Part shown: piece after piece, positions 33,993 to 43,505 of the stretch | Layout of the letters: every line of letters begins with the position of its first letter | Numbering within the stretch: position 1 is the stretch's first letter | Source of the DNA: an uncultured Acidobacteriia bacterium | GTDB taxonomy: Bacteria > Acidobacteriota > Terriglobia > Bryobacterales > Bryobacteraceae | DNA: 64,000 nucleotides | NCBI GenBank assembly: GCA_903900705.1 | Contig: CAIUOG010000033.1 | Location: forward strand, 1-64,000 | Reading direction: 5' to 3' | Made by a program: the position numbers and the translations under genes | Notes under the pieces: model-generated | Told to the model about the DNA's origin: nothing | The model's input: the letters and a program-made list of their open reading frames with translations, nothing else | Database searches by the model: none

Positions 33993-35246
33993 ATGAAAAT
34001 CCGAATCCTTACCACCTTCGCCGCAATTCTGGCGCTGACCACGACAGCCGCCCTCGCACAGCCGCCTGCAACTCCGACGCCGGGCCCGGGCCGCGGCGCG
34101 ATGGCGCCGCTCAAATCCCCCGAAGTCTCGGCGGATGGCCGCGTTACATTCCGGCTGCGCGCGCCGAATGCGAAGGAAGTCTTGGTGACGGGACTCGCGC
34201 CCGGGCAGCGGCCTGCGATGCAGAAAGATGAGCAGGGCGTCTGGAGTCTGACCACAGAGCCAATGAAGCCCGATATGTACGGGTACTCGTTTAATGTGGA
34301 CGGCGCGAACTTCAACGATCCGGGGAATGCGAATTTCAAGACGTCGGCGTTCGGCGCGGGACAGAGCCAGGTGCATGTGACGAACGGCACGCCGGTCAGT
34401 TGGGAACCGGCGCCCGGAATTGCGCGAGGGGCGGTGGCGCACCATTTCTACCACTCGGCGCTGATTGGCGACGACCGCGATTATTACGTGTACACGCCGC
34501 CCAATTACGAGCCGAACCGGAAGGAGCCGTACCCCGTTCTCTATCTGCTGCATGGCCTGGGCGACGATGCGGCGGGCTGGGTTACGGCGGGCGCGGCGAA
34601 CGTGATTCTCGACAACCTGATTGCGCAGGGAAAAGCGAAGCCGATGATTATGGTGAACACGCTGGGCTACGGGGTGGCGAACATGATGTCGGACGGACGG
34701 GGCGGTCGTGGCGGAGGGCCGGGAGTCATCGGCGGCGAGAAGATGATCCCGAACTTTGCGGCCGCGGTGGTGGAAGAAGTAATGCCACAGGTGGAAAAGC
34801 AGTACCGGGTGACGAAAGACCGGACGCAGCGAGCGATCGCGGGGCTTTCGATGGGCGGCGCCGAAGCGCTGTTCACGGGACTGAATCATCAGGACAAGTT
34901 TGCCTGGGTTGCGTCGTTCAGCGGGGCGTTCGTGATGTGGCCGGGCGCGGTGAATCCGGCGGCGGCGGGGCGCGGCGGGGGACGGGGCGGCATGGCGGCC
35001 CTCGATACGGCGGTCTTTGAGAAGAACTTCCCCAACCTCGCGAAAACCAATTCGCAGCTGAAGCTGCTGTGGATCGCATGCGGAACCGATGATGGGCTGA
35101 TTGGCGTCAACCGGCAGTTTAAGGAATGGCTGAAGACGAAAGACGTGCATTTCACGGAGGCGGAGGTTCCGGGGATGGCGCACGTCTGGCCGCTCTGGCG
35201 GCAGAACCTGACCGAACTCGCACCCCGGCTCTTTCAGGGGCGGTAA
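33993..35246 (+). CDS. secreted esterase (CBM48-like N-terminus, XynZ/enterochelin-esterase type)
   Basis: The 417-residue protein has a signal peptide (MKIRILTTFAAILALTTTAALAQ). An N-terminal immunoglobulin-like CBM48 domain is visible (VTFRLRAPNAKEVLVTG). The alpha/beta-hydrolase has the nucleophile elbow GLSMGGAEALF, the oxyanion region YPVLYLLHGLGDDAAG and a probable catalytic His in PGMAHVWPLW. Related proteins cleave feruloyl or acetyl esters from plant polysaccharides. A TATAAT hexamer (33976-33981) lies only 11 nt before the ATG. Confidence 0.87.
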   Translation: MKIRILTTFAAILALTTTAALAQPPATPTPGPGRGAMAPLKSPEVSADGRVTFRLRAPNAKEVLVTGLAPGQRPAMQKDEQGVWSLTTEPMKPDMYGYSFNVDGANFNDPGNANFKTSAFGAGQSQVHVTNGTPVSWEPAPGIARGAVAHHFYHSALIGDDRDYYVYTPPNYEPNRKEPYPVLYLLHGLGDDAAGWVTAGAANVILDNLIAQGKAKPMIMVNTLGYGVANMMSDGRGGRGGGPGVIGGEKMIPNFAAAVVEEVMPQVEKQYRVTKDRTQRAIAGLSMGGAEALFTGLNHQDKFAWVASFSGAFVMWPGAVNPAAAGRGGGRGGMAALDTAVFEKNFPNLAKTNSQLKLLWIACGTDDGLIGVNRQFKEWLKTKDVHFTEAEVPGMAHVWPLWRQNLTELAPRLFQGR

Positions 35247-35368
35247 AGCCCCCTTCATTACAATGAAATGACAGCCTGCCGGAACCGGGCGGAGCATGAA
35301 ACTTTTGCTTGCCCTGACCGTCATTCCGAAGGACACTGAAATTTCGCGCACCCCGCTCAAAGCCAGTA

Positions 35369-37360
35369 GTGTGCGTTTTCGGAACTGTGACTAAAAAGGA
35401 TTCAACACCGTTGGAAAAAAATGGACGTAAGGGTTCGCTCGTTCTCGAACCCACAGATCGATGGTCCGCTCAGGATGCGCGGGAACTGTTTGACGTCGCA
35501 AGCTGGGGCAAGGGTTATTTCTCTGTCAGCGACGAAGGCCACGTTATCGTGCATCCGGAGAAAGAACCGGCACGCGGCATCAACCTGAAAGAGTTGATCG
35601 ACACCCTGGTGTTGCGTGGCATTCAGTTGCCGATTTTGATTCGGTTCGCGGAGATCCTGAAGCACCGGCTGGGTGAATTGCACGAGGCGTTCGACACAGC
35701 GATTCGGGAGCACAAGTACAACGGGCGATACACCTGCGTTTATCCGATCAAGGTCAATCAGCAGCGCCAGGTGGTGGAAGAGATTCTCGAGTTCGGCAAG
35801 CCTTACAAGTTCGGCATGGAAGCGGGTTCAAAGCCAGAACTGCTGGCGGTGATGGCGCTGGCCGACAATGATACGCCGATTATCTGCAACGGCTTCAAGG
35901 ACGACGAATACATCGAGATGGCGATGCTGGCCCAGAAGATCGGGCGGAAGATCATCCCGGTGGTGGAGAAATACACGGAACTGGCGCTGATCCGGAAGTA
36001 TGCGGAGCGGATTGGCGTGCGCCCGACGATCGGGATCCGCGCCAAGCTGGCGGCCCGCGGTTCCGGCCGGTGGAAGTCGTCCGGCGGCTACCGGTCGAAG
36101 TTCGGCCTCAGTACGACCGAAGTCATGAAAGCGCTGCAGGAACTGGACTCCTGGGGCATGGCGGACTGCCTGAAGCTGCTGCACTTCCATCTGGGGAGCC
36201 AGATTACGAATATCCGTCAGGTGAAGGGCGCCGTGAACGAAGCGGCCCGGCTCTACACGGAACTCTGGCGGGTGGGTGCGACGGGCCTTGAATACCTCGA
36301 CGTAGGCGGCGGGCTTGGCATCGATTATGACGGCTCGCAGACTGACTTCGAGTCAAGCGTGAACTATACGCTGCAGGAATACGCGAACGACGTCATCTAT
36401 CACGCACAGAACGTGTGCGATGAAGCCAACGTTCCGCACCCCACCATCATTACGGAAAGCGGTCGCGCGATTGCCGCCTATCACAGTGTGCTGGTGTTCA
36501 ATGTGCTGGGGGTGTCTGGTCTGGGCGAGGAAGAAGCCCAGCAGGATCTGCCGCATGACCCGGAACAACCGCTGATCGATCTGCAGGAAACCTATCGTTC
36601 GGTCAATTCGCGGAACCTGCTGGAGTCTTACCACGATGCGCAGCAGGCGCTCGATTCGTCGCTGAACCTGTTCAGTCTGGGGTATCTGCCTCTGGACCAG
36701 CGCTGTATTGCGGAAAACCTCTTCTGGGCGATCTGCCGCAAGGTACAGAAGATGGCGAAGGAACTCGACTTCTTCCCGGAAGAACTCGAAGGCCTGGACG
36801 CGATGTTGTCGGACACGTACTTCTGCAACTTCTCGCTCTTCCAGAGCATGCCGGACAGTTGGGCGATCAAGCAGTTGTTCCCGATCATGCCGATTCACCG
36901 TCTGGACGAGAAGCCGACGCACCACGCGGTGCTGGGCGATATCACCTGCGATTCCGACGGCAAAGTGGATCAGTTCATCGACCGGCGGGACGTCAAGAAG
37001 ACGCTGCCGCTGCATGAGTACAACGGCTCAGATTATTACCTGGGCGCGTTCCTTGTAGGTGCGTATCAGGAGATTCTGGGCGACCTGCACAATCTGTTTG
37101 GTGACACCAACGCGGTGCACGTACGGCTCAGCCCATCGGGCGAAGTCATCCTGGATGAAGTGATCAAGGGCGACACGGTGCGCGAGGTGCTGGACTACGT
37201 GCAGTACAAGACCGATTTCCTGGTGACCAAGCTGCGGCGGAGCGTGGAAGAGGCGGTGCGGGAAGGCCGTCTGGGCTATGAGGAATCGGGCAGGCTGATT
37301 CGTTTTTACGAAGAGGGGCTGCACGGTTACACGTATCTGGAAGATCCGCACGAGCGATAG
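35369..37360 (+). CDS. speA: biosynthetic arginine decarboxylase
   Basis: The 663-residue PLP enzyme converts arginine to agmatine in polyamine synthesis. The Lys that binds PLP is in CVYPIKVNQQRQVVEEI. Other family signatures are KFGMEAGSKPELLAVMAL, GSGRWKSSGGYRSKFGL, HFHLGSQITNI and EYLDVGGGLGIDYDGS. The C-terminal region FCNFSLFQSMPDSWAI is also diagnostic. Length matches E. coli SpeA. The start is uncertain: the track uses GTG at 35369, but an in-frame GTG at 35387 is equally plausible. No agmatinase or agmatine deiminase gene is adjacent. Confidence 0.93.
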   Translation: MCVFGTVTKKDSTPLEKNGRKGSLVLEPTDRWSAQDARELFDVASWGKGYFSVSDEGHVIVHPEKEPARGINLKELIDTLVLRGIQLPILIRFAEILKHRLGELHEAFDTAIREHKYNGRYTCVYPIKVNQQRQVVEEILEFGKPYKFGMEAGSKPELLAVMALADNDTPIICNGFKDDEYIEMAMLAQKIGRKIIPVVEKYTELALIRKYAERIGVRPTIGIRAKLAARGSGRWKSSGGYRSKFGLSTTEVMKALQELDSWGMADCLKLLHFHLGSQITNIRQVKGAVNEAARLYTELWRVGATGLEYLDVGGGLGIDYDGSQTDFESSVNYTLQEYANDVIYHAQNVCDEANVPHPTIITESGRAIAAYHSVLVFNVLGVSGLGEEEAQQDLPHDPEQPLIDLQETYRSVNSRNLLESYHDAQQALDSSLNLFSLGYLPLDQRCIAENLFWAICRKVQKMAKELDFFPEELEGLDAMLSDTYFCNFSLFQSMPDSWAIKQLFPIMPIHRLDEKPTHHAVLGDITCDSDGKVDQFIDRRDVKKTLPLHEYNGSDYYLGAFLVGAYQEILGDLHNLFGDTNAVHVRLSPSGEVILDEVIKGDTVREVLDYVQYKTDFLVTKLRRSVEEAVREGRLGYEESGRLIRFYEEGLHGYTYLEDPHER

Positions 37361-37375
37361 GGGCCGACTGGCCCC
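37360..37375 (+). terminator. weak hairpin after speA
   Basis: GGGGCC-GACT-GGCCCC overlaps the last base of the speA stop codon. The stem is only 6 bp and no U-run follows, so termination is uncertain. Confidence 0.3.
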
Positions 37376-37425
37376 GTCACAAAATTAAAACCTAAACGTA
37401 ACGATTTTGTAATACACTTTGAGCC

Positions 37426-38835
37426 ATGGCGTACCAGCGCCCATGGCTCGCGTTTTTATTGCTGATGCCCGCCCTCTTGCGGGCCGCCGAAACCTCGCCC
37501 GAACCGGAACAGGCGCGACGCCTGGTGGCAAATGGGCGACTGGACGAGGCTGAACGACTGGTGCGCGCCGCGATCCGCGGGAATGATGCGCCGGCTCTGA
37601 AGACCAGTCTCGGCGATATTCTCTTCCGGCATGGTGATTTTGCGGGCGCGGCCGACGCCTACCGGAGTGCCGCTACCCTCGATCCGAATTGTGCCCGGGC
37701 GTGGTGGGGACTCGGGCGGATCGAACTCGCTCAGTTTCAGCGGCGGAGCGCGCGGGAACTGATTTCGAAGGCATTCAGCCTGGACCCCCGGGATCCCGAC
37801 ATCATCCTTTCATACCTGGACTTTACGGTGGACGCGGGCAGCCGGATCACGCTGTTGCGGAACGCGCTGTTGCTTACCAGGAATTCTGATCGCGGACGCG
37901 CCGAAGAAATCCTCGGGCAACTGGATCTGGAGCGGGGGATGCAGGGTCTGCAGGTGGCGAAACTCGTGAGCCCTTATCAGGCGTACACTCTGCGGCTGGG
38001 CAGTTTTCTGCCCGCGGGACCGAAGTCGTATGGAGTCCTGCTTTCGGTTTCGATCAACCAGAGAAAGCCACTCCGATTGCTGCTGGATTCGGGCGCGCGC
38101 GGCATCACGCTGGGTTCGCGGGCCGCGCGGCAACTCGGGCTCAGACCCATCGCGAAATCCCGAATCGGGGGACTCGGAACGTCTGGCCCGGTGCAGGCGG
38201 AAGTGACTCTGGCCGAAGCCGTCGCGGTCGGGGAACTGCGCCTGCAAAACTGCGTCGTCGAAGTGACGGCGGAAGCCCTGACGGGCGGCGCGGACGGCAT
38301 CATCGGGATGAACCTTTTCGAGGCCTTCGAGATCCGGCTGGATGCGCGCAACCATGTACTCCAGCTGAAGCCTTTTGCCGACCGGATGCCGGTGATGGCG
38401 GGGCCGGTCTGGGCGGATCACAACCGACCATCGATTCCGGAAGACGCCCGGGGGGCTCTGGCGTATGGGTTCCGTCACTTCCTGCTGGTGCGAACCCGCG
38501 CAAACGGGAAGGAGGGGTTGTTCCTGGTGGATACGGGTTCGTCCGTCACGTCGGTCGCCCATGAAATCGCGCCGCCGATGGTACTCGATGGCGCCGGGCG
38601 GGCGCTGCACGGCGCAGGCGGTGAGGTGGGAGATGCATACCGGATTTCGCCGATCCGGCTGGAAGTCGCGGGGCGGACGCTGATTGATAGTGACCCGGTC
38701 TCGATGAGCCTGACGGAAATCAGCCATCGGGAGGGAGTGACGATCTCCGGCATTCTGGGCTATGCGGCGTTGAGCCGCGCCCCGCTGACGATCAATTACC
38801 GTGACGGCCTGGTCGACCTCGGCACTGCACACTGA
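37426..38835 (+). CDS. TPR and double retropepsin-like aspartyl protease-type protein
   Basis: The 469-residue protein begins with an export signal (PWLAFLLLMPALLRAAE). About four TPR-like helical repeats follow to residue 180 (SLGDILFRHGDFAGAADAYRSAATLDP). Two retropepsin-like domains come next, with motifs LLLDSGARGITLG and LFLVDTGSSVTSVA. Each contributes one D[ST]G, as in pepsin-like enzymes formed from two lobes, so the two halves could build one active site. Bacterial relatives are poorly characterised. It seems monocistronic, between speA and a symporter gene. Confidence 0.8.
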   Translation: MAYQRPWLAFLLLMPALLRAAETSPEPEQARRLVANGRLDEAERLVRAAIRGNDAPALKTSLGDILFRHGDFAGAADAYRSAATLDPNCARAWWGLGRIELAQFQRRSARELISKAFSLDPRDPDIILSYLDFTVDAGSRITLLRNALLLTRNSDRGRAEEILGQLDLERGMQGLQVAKLVSPYQAYTLRLGSFLPAGPKSYGVLLSVSINQRKPLRLLLDSGARGITLGSRAARQLGLRPIAKSRIGGLGTSGPVQAEVTLAEAVAVGELRLQNCVVEVTAEALTGGADGIIGMNLFEAFEIRLDARNHVLQLKPFADRMPVMAGPVWADHNRPSIPEDARGALAYGFRHFLLVRTRANGKEGLFLVDTGSSVTSVAHEIAPPMVLDGAGRALHGAGGEVGDAYRISPIRLEVAGRTLIDSDPVSMSLTEISHREGVTISGILGYAALSRAPLTINYRDGLVDLGTAH

Positions 38836-38882
38836 TTCCGGTATCCGCAAGGTCGGCGTTTGTATATAATCACGCCAATCCC

Positions 38883-40454
38883 ATGCTGGACAACCTGATC
38901 ATCGTCGCGTATTTCCTTGTAGTCTTCGGAATTGGTATTTATCACTCGCGGCGGCAGCGGACAACGAGCGAGTATTTCCTGGCGGGCCACAGCATTGGAT
39001 GGTTCGCGGTGGGCGCGAGCCTGTTCTCCACCAATATCTCGAGCGAGCACTTTATCGGACTGGCGGGCTCCGGTGCGTCGGGCGGACTGGCGGTGGGCTG
39101 CTATGAATGGTCGGCCAGCTTTTGTCTGTTTATTCTGGGCTGGCTGTTTGTGCCTTACTACCTGAAGTCGAAAGTGTTCACGATGCCGGAGTTTCTGGAG
39201 CGCCGGTTCAATTCGCAATGCCGGTGGTATCTGACGATTGTTTCACTGATCGCTTACATCTTCACGAAGATCTCAGTGCATCTGTTCGCCGGTGCGATTC
39301 TGATGCGTTCGGTGCTGGGCTGGGACTACCTGACCACGTCGATTCTGCTGGTGCTGGCCACCGGGATTTATACGATCACCGGCGGACTGAAGGCGGTGAT
39401 TTACACCGATCTTTTTCAATCTTTCGTGCTGCTGACCGGCGCGGTGGTGCTGACGGTGCTGGGGCTCGATAAGGTGGGCGGATTCCATGGGCTGCGCGCG
39501 GCGCTGCCGCCGGACTTCTTTCACATGATCAAGCCTGCGAGCGACCCCGTGTATCCGTGGGTGGGAACGATCTTCGGCACCATGATTCTGGGCATCTGGT
39601 ACTGGTGCACGGATCAATCCATTGTGCAGAAGACACTAAGCGCGAAGGACCTGGAAAACGCCCGCAAAGGCAGCTTTTTCTGCGCGGCGCTGAAGATACT
39701 GCCGGTGTTTGTGCTGGTGCTGCCGGGGCTGATTGCGAAGGCGCTGTATCCGGATGTGACGGGCGACAACGCTTATCCGATCCTGGTGCTGCGGCTGCTG
39801 CCGAAGGGGTTGGTGGGGCTGATGGTGGCCGCATTGCTGGCGGCGCTGATGTCCGCCATGAGTTCGGTGCTGAACTCCTGTTCCACGCTGATCACGATGG
39901 ACATTTTCCGCAAGACGCACCCCAATTCGAGCGAGGCGCGGCTCGTGTTTGTGGGCCGTGTGGCGACGGGCGCGATCGTGGGTCTGAGCATTCTTTGGGT
40001 GCCTCTGATTCAGTACCTGAACAATGAGATTTATCAGTATCTGCAGAGCGTGCAGGCTTACATCGGCGCGCCGATCACGGCGGTTTTTCTGACTGGCGTA
40101 CTCTGGAAACGCGCCACGGGCCGGGCGGCGTTCACCACGCTGATCACGGGCGGATTGCTGGGCGCGGGGCGCTTTGTGCTGGATGTGATGCACGATGCAT
40201 TCCGGGTGGATCTGGGACCGCTGAACAACCTGGTGAAGTTCAGTTTTCTGAATTACAGCGTGCTGGTGTTTCTGTTCTGCCTGCTGCTGATGTATGTGAT
40301 CACGGTCACCGAACCGCGGCGCAGCGCGGCAGAGGACGACAACCTGGTACTACAGTGGGGCGGGGGCGTGACGAGAGTCTTCGACCGGGCGGACTTGGCG
40401 TGGACGGCGATGGTCGGAACGTTTATTATTGCCCTTTGGATCCACTTTGCGTGA
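38883..40454 (+). CDS. sodium:solute symporter (SSS family, SglT-like)
   Basis: The 523-residue inner-membrane protein has about 14 hydrophobic segments. Its SSS-type opening is FLAGHSIGWFAVGASLFSTNISSEHFIGLAGSG, followed by YTITGGLKAVIYTDLFQ. It resembles sodium/sugar transporters such as the SglT group, but the substrate cannot be assigned. TATAAT (38865-38870) lies 12 nt upstream of the ATG. The gene converges on pntB with an 18-bp gap. Confidence 0.9.
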   Translation: MLDNLIIVAYFLVVFGIGIYHSRRQRTTSEYFLAGHSIGWFAVGASLFSTNISSEHFIGLAGSGASGGLAVGCYEWSASFCLFILGWLFVPYYLKSKVFTMPEFLERRFNSQCRWYLTIVSLIAYIFTKISVHLFAGAILMRSVLGWDYLTTSILLVLATGIYTITGGLKAVIYTDLFQSFVLLTGAVVLTVLGLDKVGGFHGLRAALPPDFFHMIKPASDPVYPWVGTIFGTMILGIWYWCTDQSIVQKTLSAKDLENARKGSFFCAALKILPVFVLVLPGLIAKALYPDVTGDNAYPILVLRLLPKGLVGLMVAALLAALMSAMSSVLNSCSTLITMDIFRKTHPNSSEARLVFVGRVATGAIVGLSILWVPLIQYLNNEIYQYLQSVQAYIGAPITAVFLTGVLWKRATGRAAFTTLITGGLLGAGRFVLDVMHDAFRVDLGPLNNLVKFSFLNYSVLVFLFCLLLMYVITVTEPRRSAAEDDNLVLQWGGGVTRVFDRADLAWTAMVGTFIIALWIHFA

Positions 40455-40472
40455 CGTTGCCGGTGGCGGGAT

Positions 40473-41843
40473 TTACCCGTGGCCACCGGCTCCGATTTCC
40501 TTCACCAGGCCAGCCACGAAGCTCTTCGCATCCCCAAAGAGCATCAGGGTATTGGGCATGTAGTAGAGTTCGTTATCGATGCCGGCAAAACCGGCGGACA
40601 TGCCGCGCTTGATGATCATCACGGTGCGCGCCTTGTAAGCGTCCAGAATGGGCATGCCGGCGATGGGGCTGGTCGGATCGTTCTGGGCTGCGGGATTGAC
40701 GATGTCATTGGCGCCCACGATCAGGGCGACGTCGGTCATCCCCATATCGGCATTGATGTCTTCCATTTCAATGAGCTTGTCGTAGGGGACATCCGCTTCC
40801 GCGAGCAGGACATTCATGTGCCCGGGCATGCGGCCCGCGACGGGATGGATGGCGAAGCGGACTTCGACGCCCTTCTTCACCAGAATGTCGTGCAGTTCCC
40901 GGATCTTATGCTGCGCCTGGGCGACAGCCATGCCGTAACCGGGGATCACGACCACGGAGCGCGCATCTTCGAGAATCGAGGCCGCTTCTTCCGCGCTGGC
41001 CGAGCGCACGGGACGAACCTCGCCGGAGGCAGCGGCAGTCTGCAACTGACCGAAGGCCCCGAACAGTACGTTGGTAAACGAGCGGTTCATGGCGCGGCAC
41101 ATGATGATGGAAAGGATCAGGCCGGAGGAGCCGTCGAGCGCGCCCGCAATGATCAGCAGCTTGTTGTCAAGGGCAAAGCCCATCGCGCTGGCGGAGAGAC
41201 CGGCGTAGGAATTCAGCAGCGCGATCACGGTGGGCATATCCGCGCCGCCGATGGGGATGATGAGCAACACGCCAAACGTGAGGGCCAGCGCCACAAATAC
41301 CGGGAACAAGCCCGCCTGCTCCGGATGAAGCACAAGGGCGACCGCGATGCCGACGGCGATCACGAAGAGCACCAGATTCACATAGTTCTGGCCCTTATAG
41401 GTGATGGGGCGCGAGGGCAGGATTTCATTGAGCTTGCCGAACGCCATCAGGCTTGCCGTAAAGGTGAGGAAGCCGAGCAGGATTTCCACGGCGAGGGCGG
41501 ACATGATGAAGCCCGAGGGGTGCAACCGGTAATACTCGGCGGTACCGATGAGGGCCGAGGCGAGCGCGCCGCAGGCCTGTGAGATGGCGGTACGCTGGGG
41601 CACATGCGTCATCGGCATCAGAATCGCGAGGGGGACGCCGATGGCCGCGCCGACGAGCAGGCCGGCGACGATCCACTGGTAATTCACCACCTCATGCCGC
41701 ATGAGGGTGCCGACCACGGCGAGCAGCATGCCGACTTCGCCCGCAAATACGCCACGGCGGGCGGTGGCCGGCGCGCTCATCCATTTCAGAGCCAGAATGA
41801 ACAGCGCGGCGGCAACGAGATAGAGTGCCTGAAAGAGGCTCAT
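40473..41843 (-). CDS. pntB: NAD(P) transhydrogenase subunit beta
   Basis: The 456-residue protein has eight or more membrane segments, then the NADP-binding domain III (VVIPGYGMAVAQAQHKIRELHDIL, GANDIVNPAAQNDP, KRGMSAGFAGIDNELYY). It translocates protons while moving hydride between NADH and NADP. It is last in a three-gene operon whose members overlap by 4 nt, with the alpha subunit split in two as in many non-enteric bacteria. Confidence 0.95.
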   Translation of the reverse strand: MSLFQALYLVAAALFILALKWMSAPATARRGVFAGEVGMLLAVVGTLMRHEVVNYQWIVAGLLVGAAIGVPLAILMPMTHVPQRTAISQACGALASALIGTAEYYRLHPSGFIMSALAVEILLGFLTFTASLMAFGKLNEILPSRPITYKGQNYVNLVLFVIAVGIAVALVLHPEQAGLFPVFVALALTFGVLLIIPIGGADMPTVIALLNSYAGLSASAMGFALDNKLLIIAGALDGSSGLILSIIMCRAMNRSFTNVLFGAFGQLQTAAASGEVRPVRSASAEEAASILEDARSVVVIPGYGMAVAQAQHKIRELHDILVKKGVEVRFAIHPVAGRMPGHMNVLLAEADVPYDKLIEMEDINADMGMTDVALIVGANDIVNPAAQNDPTSPIAGMPILDAYKARTVMIIKRGMSAGFAGIDNELYYMPNTLMLFGDAKSFVAGLVKEIGAGGHG

Positions 41844-42133
41844 TTCTTCGCGGGCTCCCGTTTCTTGAACATTTTCAGCATGCGGTCCGTGATGAGGTAG
41901 CCGCTCACCAGATTGGTGGTAGCGGCCACGACTGCGATGAAGCCCAGGATCCGGGACAGCAGCGAGGCATGATCTTCACCACTGATCAGAATGGCGCCAA
42001 CCACCGAGATGGAGGCGATGGCGTTGGTGAGGGACATCAGGGGGGTGTGGAGGAGGGGTGACACCCGGCGGATCAGCTCAAAGCCGAGAAACGCGGCGAG
42101 CATGAAGACATACAGCCCGAATTCGTAGTTCAT
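41840..42133 (-). CDS. pntAB: NAD(P) transhydrogenase alpha-2 (membrane) subunit
   Basis: The 97-residue protein has three or four hydrophobic segments (LYVFMLAAFLGFELIRRVSP, LMSLTNAIASISVVGAILI). It corresponds to the membrane part of enteric PntA, here a separate gene. It overlaps both neighbours by 4 nt. Confidence 0.93.
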   Translation of the reverse strand: MNYEFGLYVFMLAAFLGFELIRRVSPLLHTPLMSLTNAIASISVVGAILISGEDHASLLSRILGFIAVVAATTNLVSGYLITDRMLKMFKKREPAKK

Positions 42134-43320
42134 GATTTGGCAGACTCCTCGCCAGGTTTCGCGCCCGGCGCTTCGACAAGGGGGACAATCCGGGGCTGAA
42201 CCACTTTGCCCTCGTGCGTGACCAGCGACTCGCGGATGATCTCATCTTCCAGATTGAGAGCTACCGCGCCATCCTTCACCAGCAGTTTCAGCAGATTCAC
42301 GATGTTGGTGGCGTACATCTGGCTGGCGTGAAAGGCCTTGGAGGAAGGCAGATTGGTGGGTCCGATAATGGTGACGCCGTGGTGCACAATCGTTTCGCCC
42401 GCCCGCGTGAGTTCGCAGTTGCCGCCGCGTTCGGCGGCGATATCCACGATCACGGAGCCGGGCGCCATCGCCTCCGCCATTTGCGCGGTCACCAGAATGG
42501 GCGCTTTACGGCCGGGCACGGCGGCGGTGGTGATGACGACATCCTGCTCTTTCAGGACTTCGGTGAGCAATTCGCGCTGGCGATTGTAGAAGGCCTCGTC
42601 CATGGCTTTCGCATAGCCGCCCTGGCCTTCACCGGCGGACGCGTCGAGGTCGAGCACGACGAATTTCGCACCCAGGCTTTCGATCTGCTCTTTCACGGCC
42701 GAACGGAGGTCGTAGGCGGAGACCACCGCGCCAAGACGACGCGCTGTGGCGATGGCCTGCAGACCGGCAACGCCCGCGCCGAGGACCAGAACCTTGGCGG
42801 GTGTGATGGTGCCGGCGGCGGTCATCATCATGGGGAACATTTTGGGCAGTGCGGAGGCGGCGAGGAGCACGGCTTCATAACCGGCGATACTCGCCATGGA
42901 AGAGAGTGCATCCATGGCCTGCGCGCGGGTGATGCGCGGCACCAACTCCATGGCAAAAAACGAAACGCCGGCCTGGGCCAGCGTAAGGTCTTCCCGAAGA
43001 GATGTAAGGGGGTCGCCGAAGCCAATCACAACCTGGCCCGGCCGGAACAGAGGGACGTCGGCACGCCCGTGATCGGGATTGGCCCCGACGGAGCGGGCCT
43101 GCACGATGATGCCCGACTCGGCGAAGACTTCCGCGCGAGTCCCCAGCCGGACGCCGCGTTTTGCATATTCTTCGTCTGTAAAGCCGGCGGCAAGGCCGGC
43201 GGAATGCTCAACGATGATCCCGAGCTTCGCCTTGATTAAGGTTTCACATGCCCGGGGAGTGAGAGCCACCCGGCGTTCACCGGGGAAGGTCTCGCGAGGA
43301 ACTCCGACTATCGCAGTCAT
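42130..43320 (-). CDS. pntAA: NAD(P) transhydrogenase alpha-1 (NAD-binding) subunit
   Basis: The 396-residue soluble domain I is started at MTAIVGVPRETFPGERRVAL, where homology to alanine dehydrogenase/PntA proteins begins; the 39 extra track residues upstream are not family-like. The NAD site is VLGAGVAGLQAIATARRLGAVVSAYDLR, and the late motif is LPSSKAFHASQMYATN. It is first in the pnt operon and divergent from the ferredoxin-oxidoreductase operon. Confidence 0.94.
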   Translation of the reverse strand: MTAIVGVPRETFPGERRVALTPRACETLIKAKLGIIVEHSAGLAAGFTDEEYAKRGVRLGTRAEVFAESGIIVQARSVGANPDHGRADVPLFRPGQVVIGFGDPLTSLREDLTLAQAGVSFFAMELVPRITRAQAMDALSSMASIAGYEAVLLAASALPKMFPMMMTAAGTITPAKVLVLGAGVAGLQAIATARRLGAVVSAYDLRSAVKEQIESLGAKFVVLDLDASAGEGQGGYAKAMDEAFYNRQRELLTEVLKEQDVVITTAAVPGRKAPILVTAQMAEAMAPGSVIVDIAAERGGNCELTRAGETIVHHGVTIIGPTNLPSSKAFHASQMYATNIVNLLKLLVKDGAVALNLEDEIIRESLVTHEGKVVQPRIVPLVEAPGAKPGEESAKS

Positions 43321-43394
43321 GTTTTCTTGTTGCTCCGATAATATCCCCTGCCTTTCGCTGGACCAGAAAATGGTGCGATTGGTAACTTTGTCAC

Positions 43395-43406
43395 ACGAGG
43401 CCTCGT
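43395..43406. promoter_or_regulatory. 12-bp perfect palindrome between pnt and kor operons
   Basis: ACGAGGCCTCGT sits near the middle of the 185-bp divergent region. It could be an operator shared by both operons, but no regulator is known. Confidence 0.3.
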
Positions 43407-43505
43407 CCACAACAGACTGTTGGATAGAATGTTCCAAGAAATCAGGGCCACGTTTGCGCCTCGTAAAACTGACAGGTCGCCAGGCTCCTCCAAGGACAAG
43501 AGTGA

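Noticed and set aside
33717-35360. 547-codon minus-strand ORF
   Set aside because: It is antisense to the PilZ and esterase genes and is Arg/His-rich with no domain.
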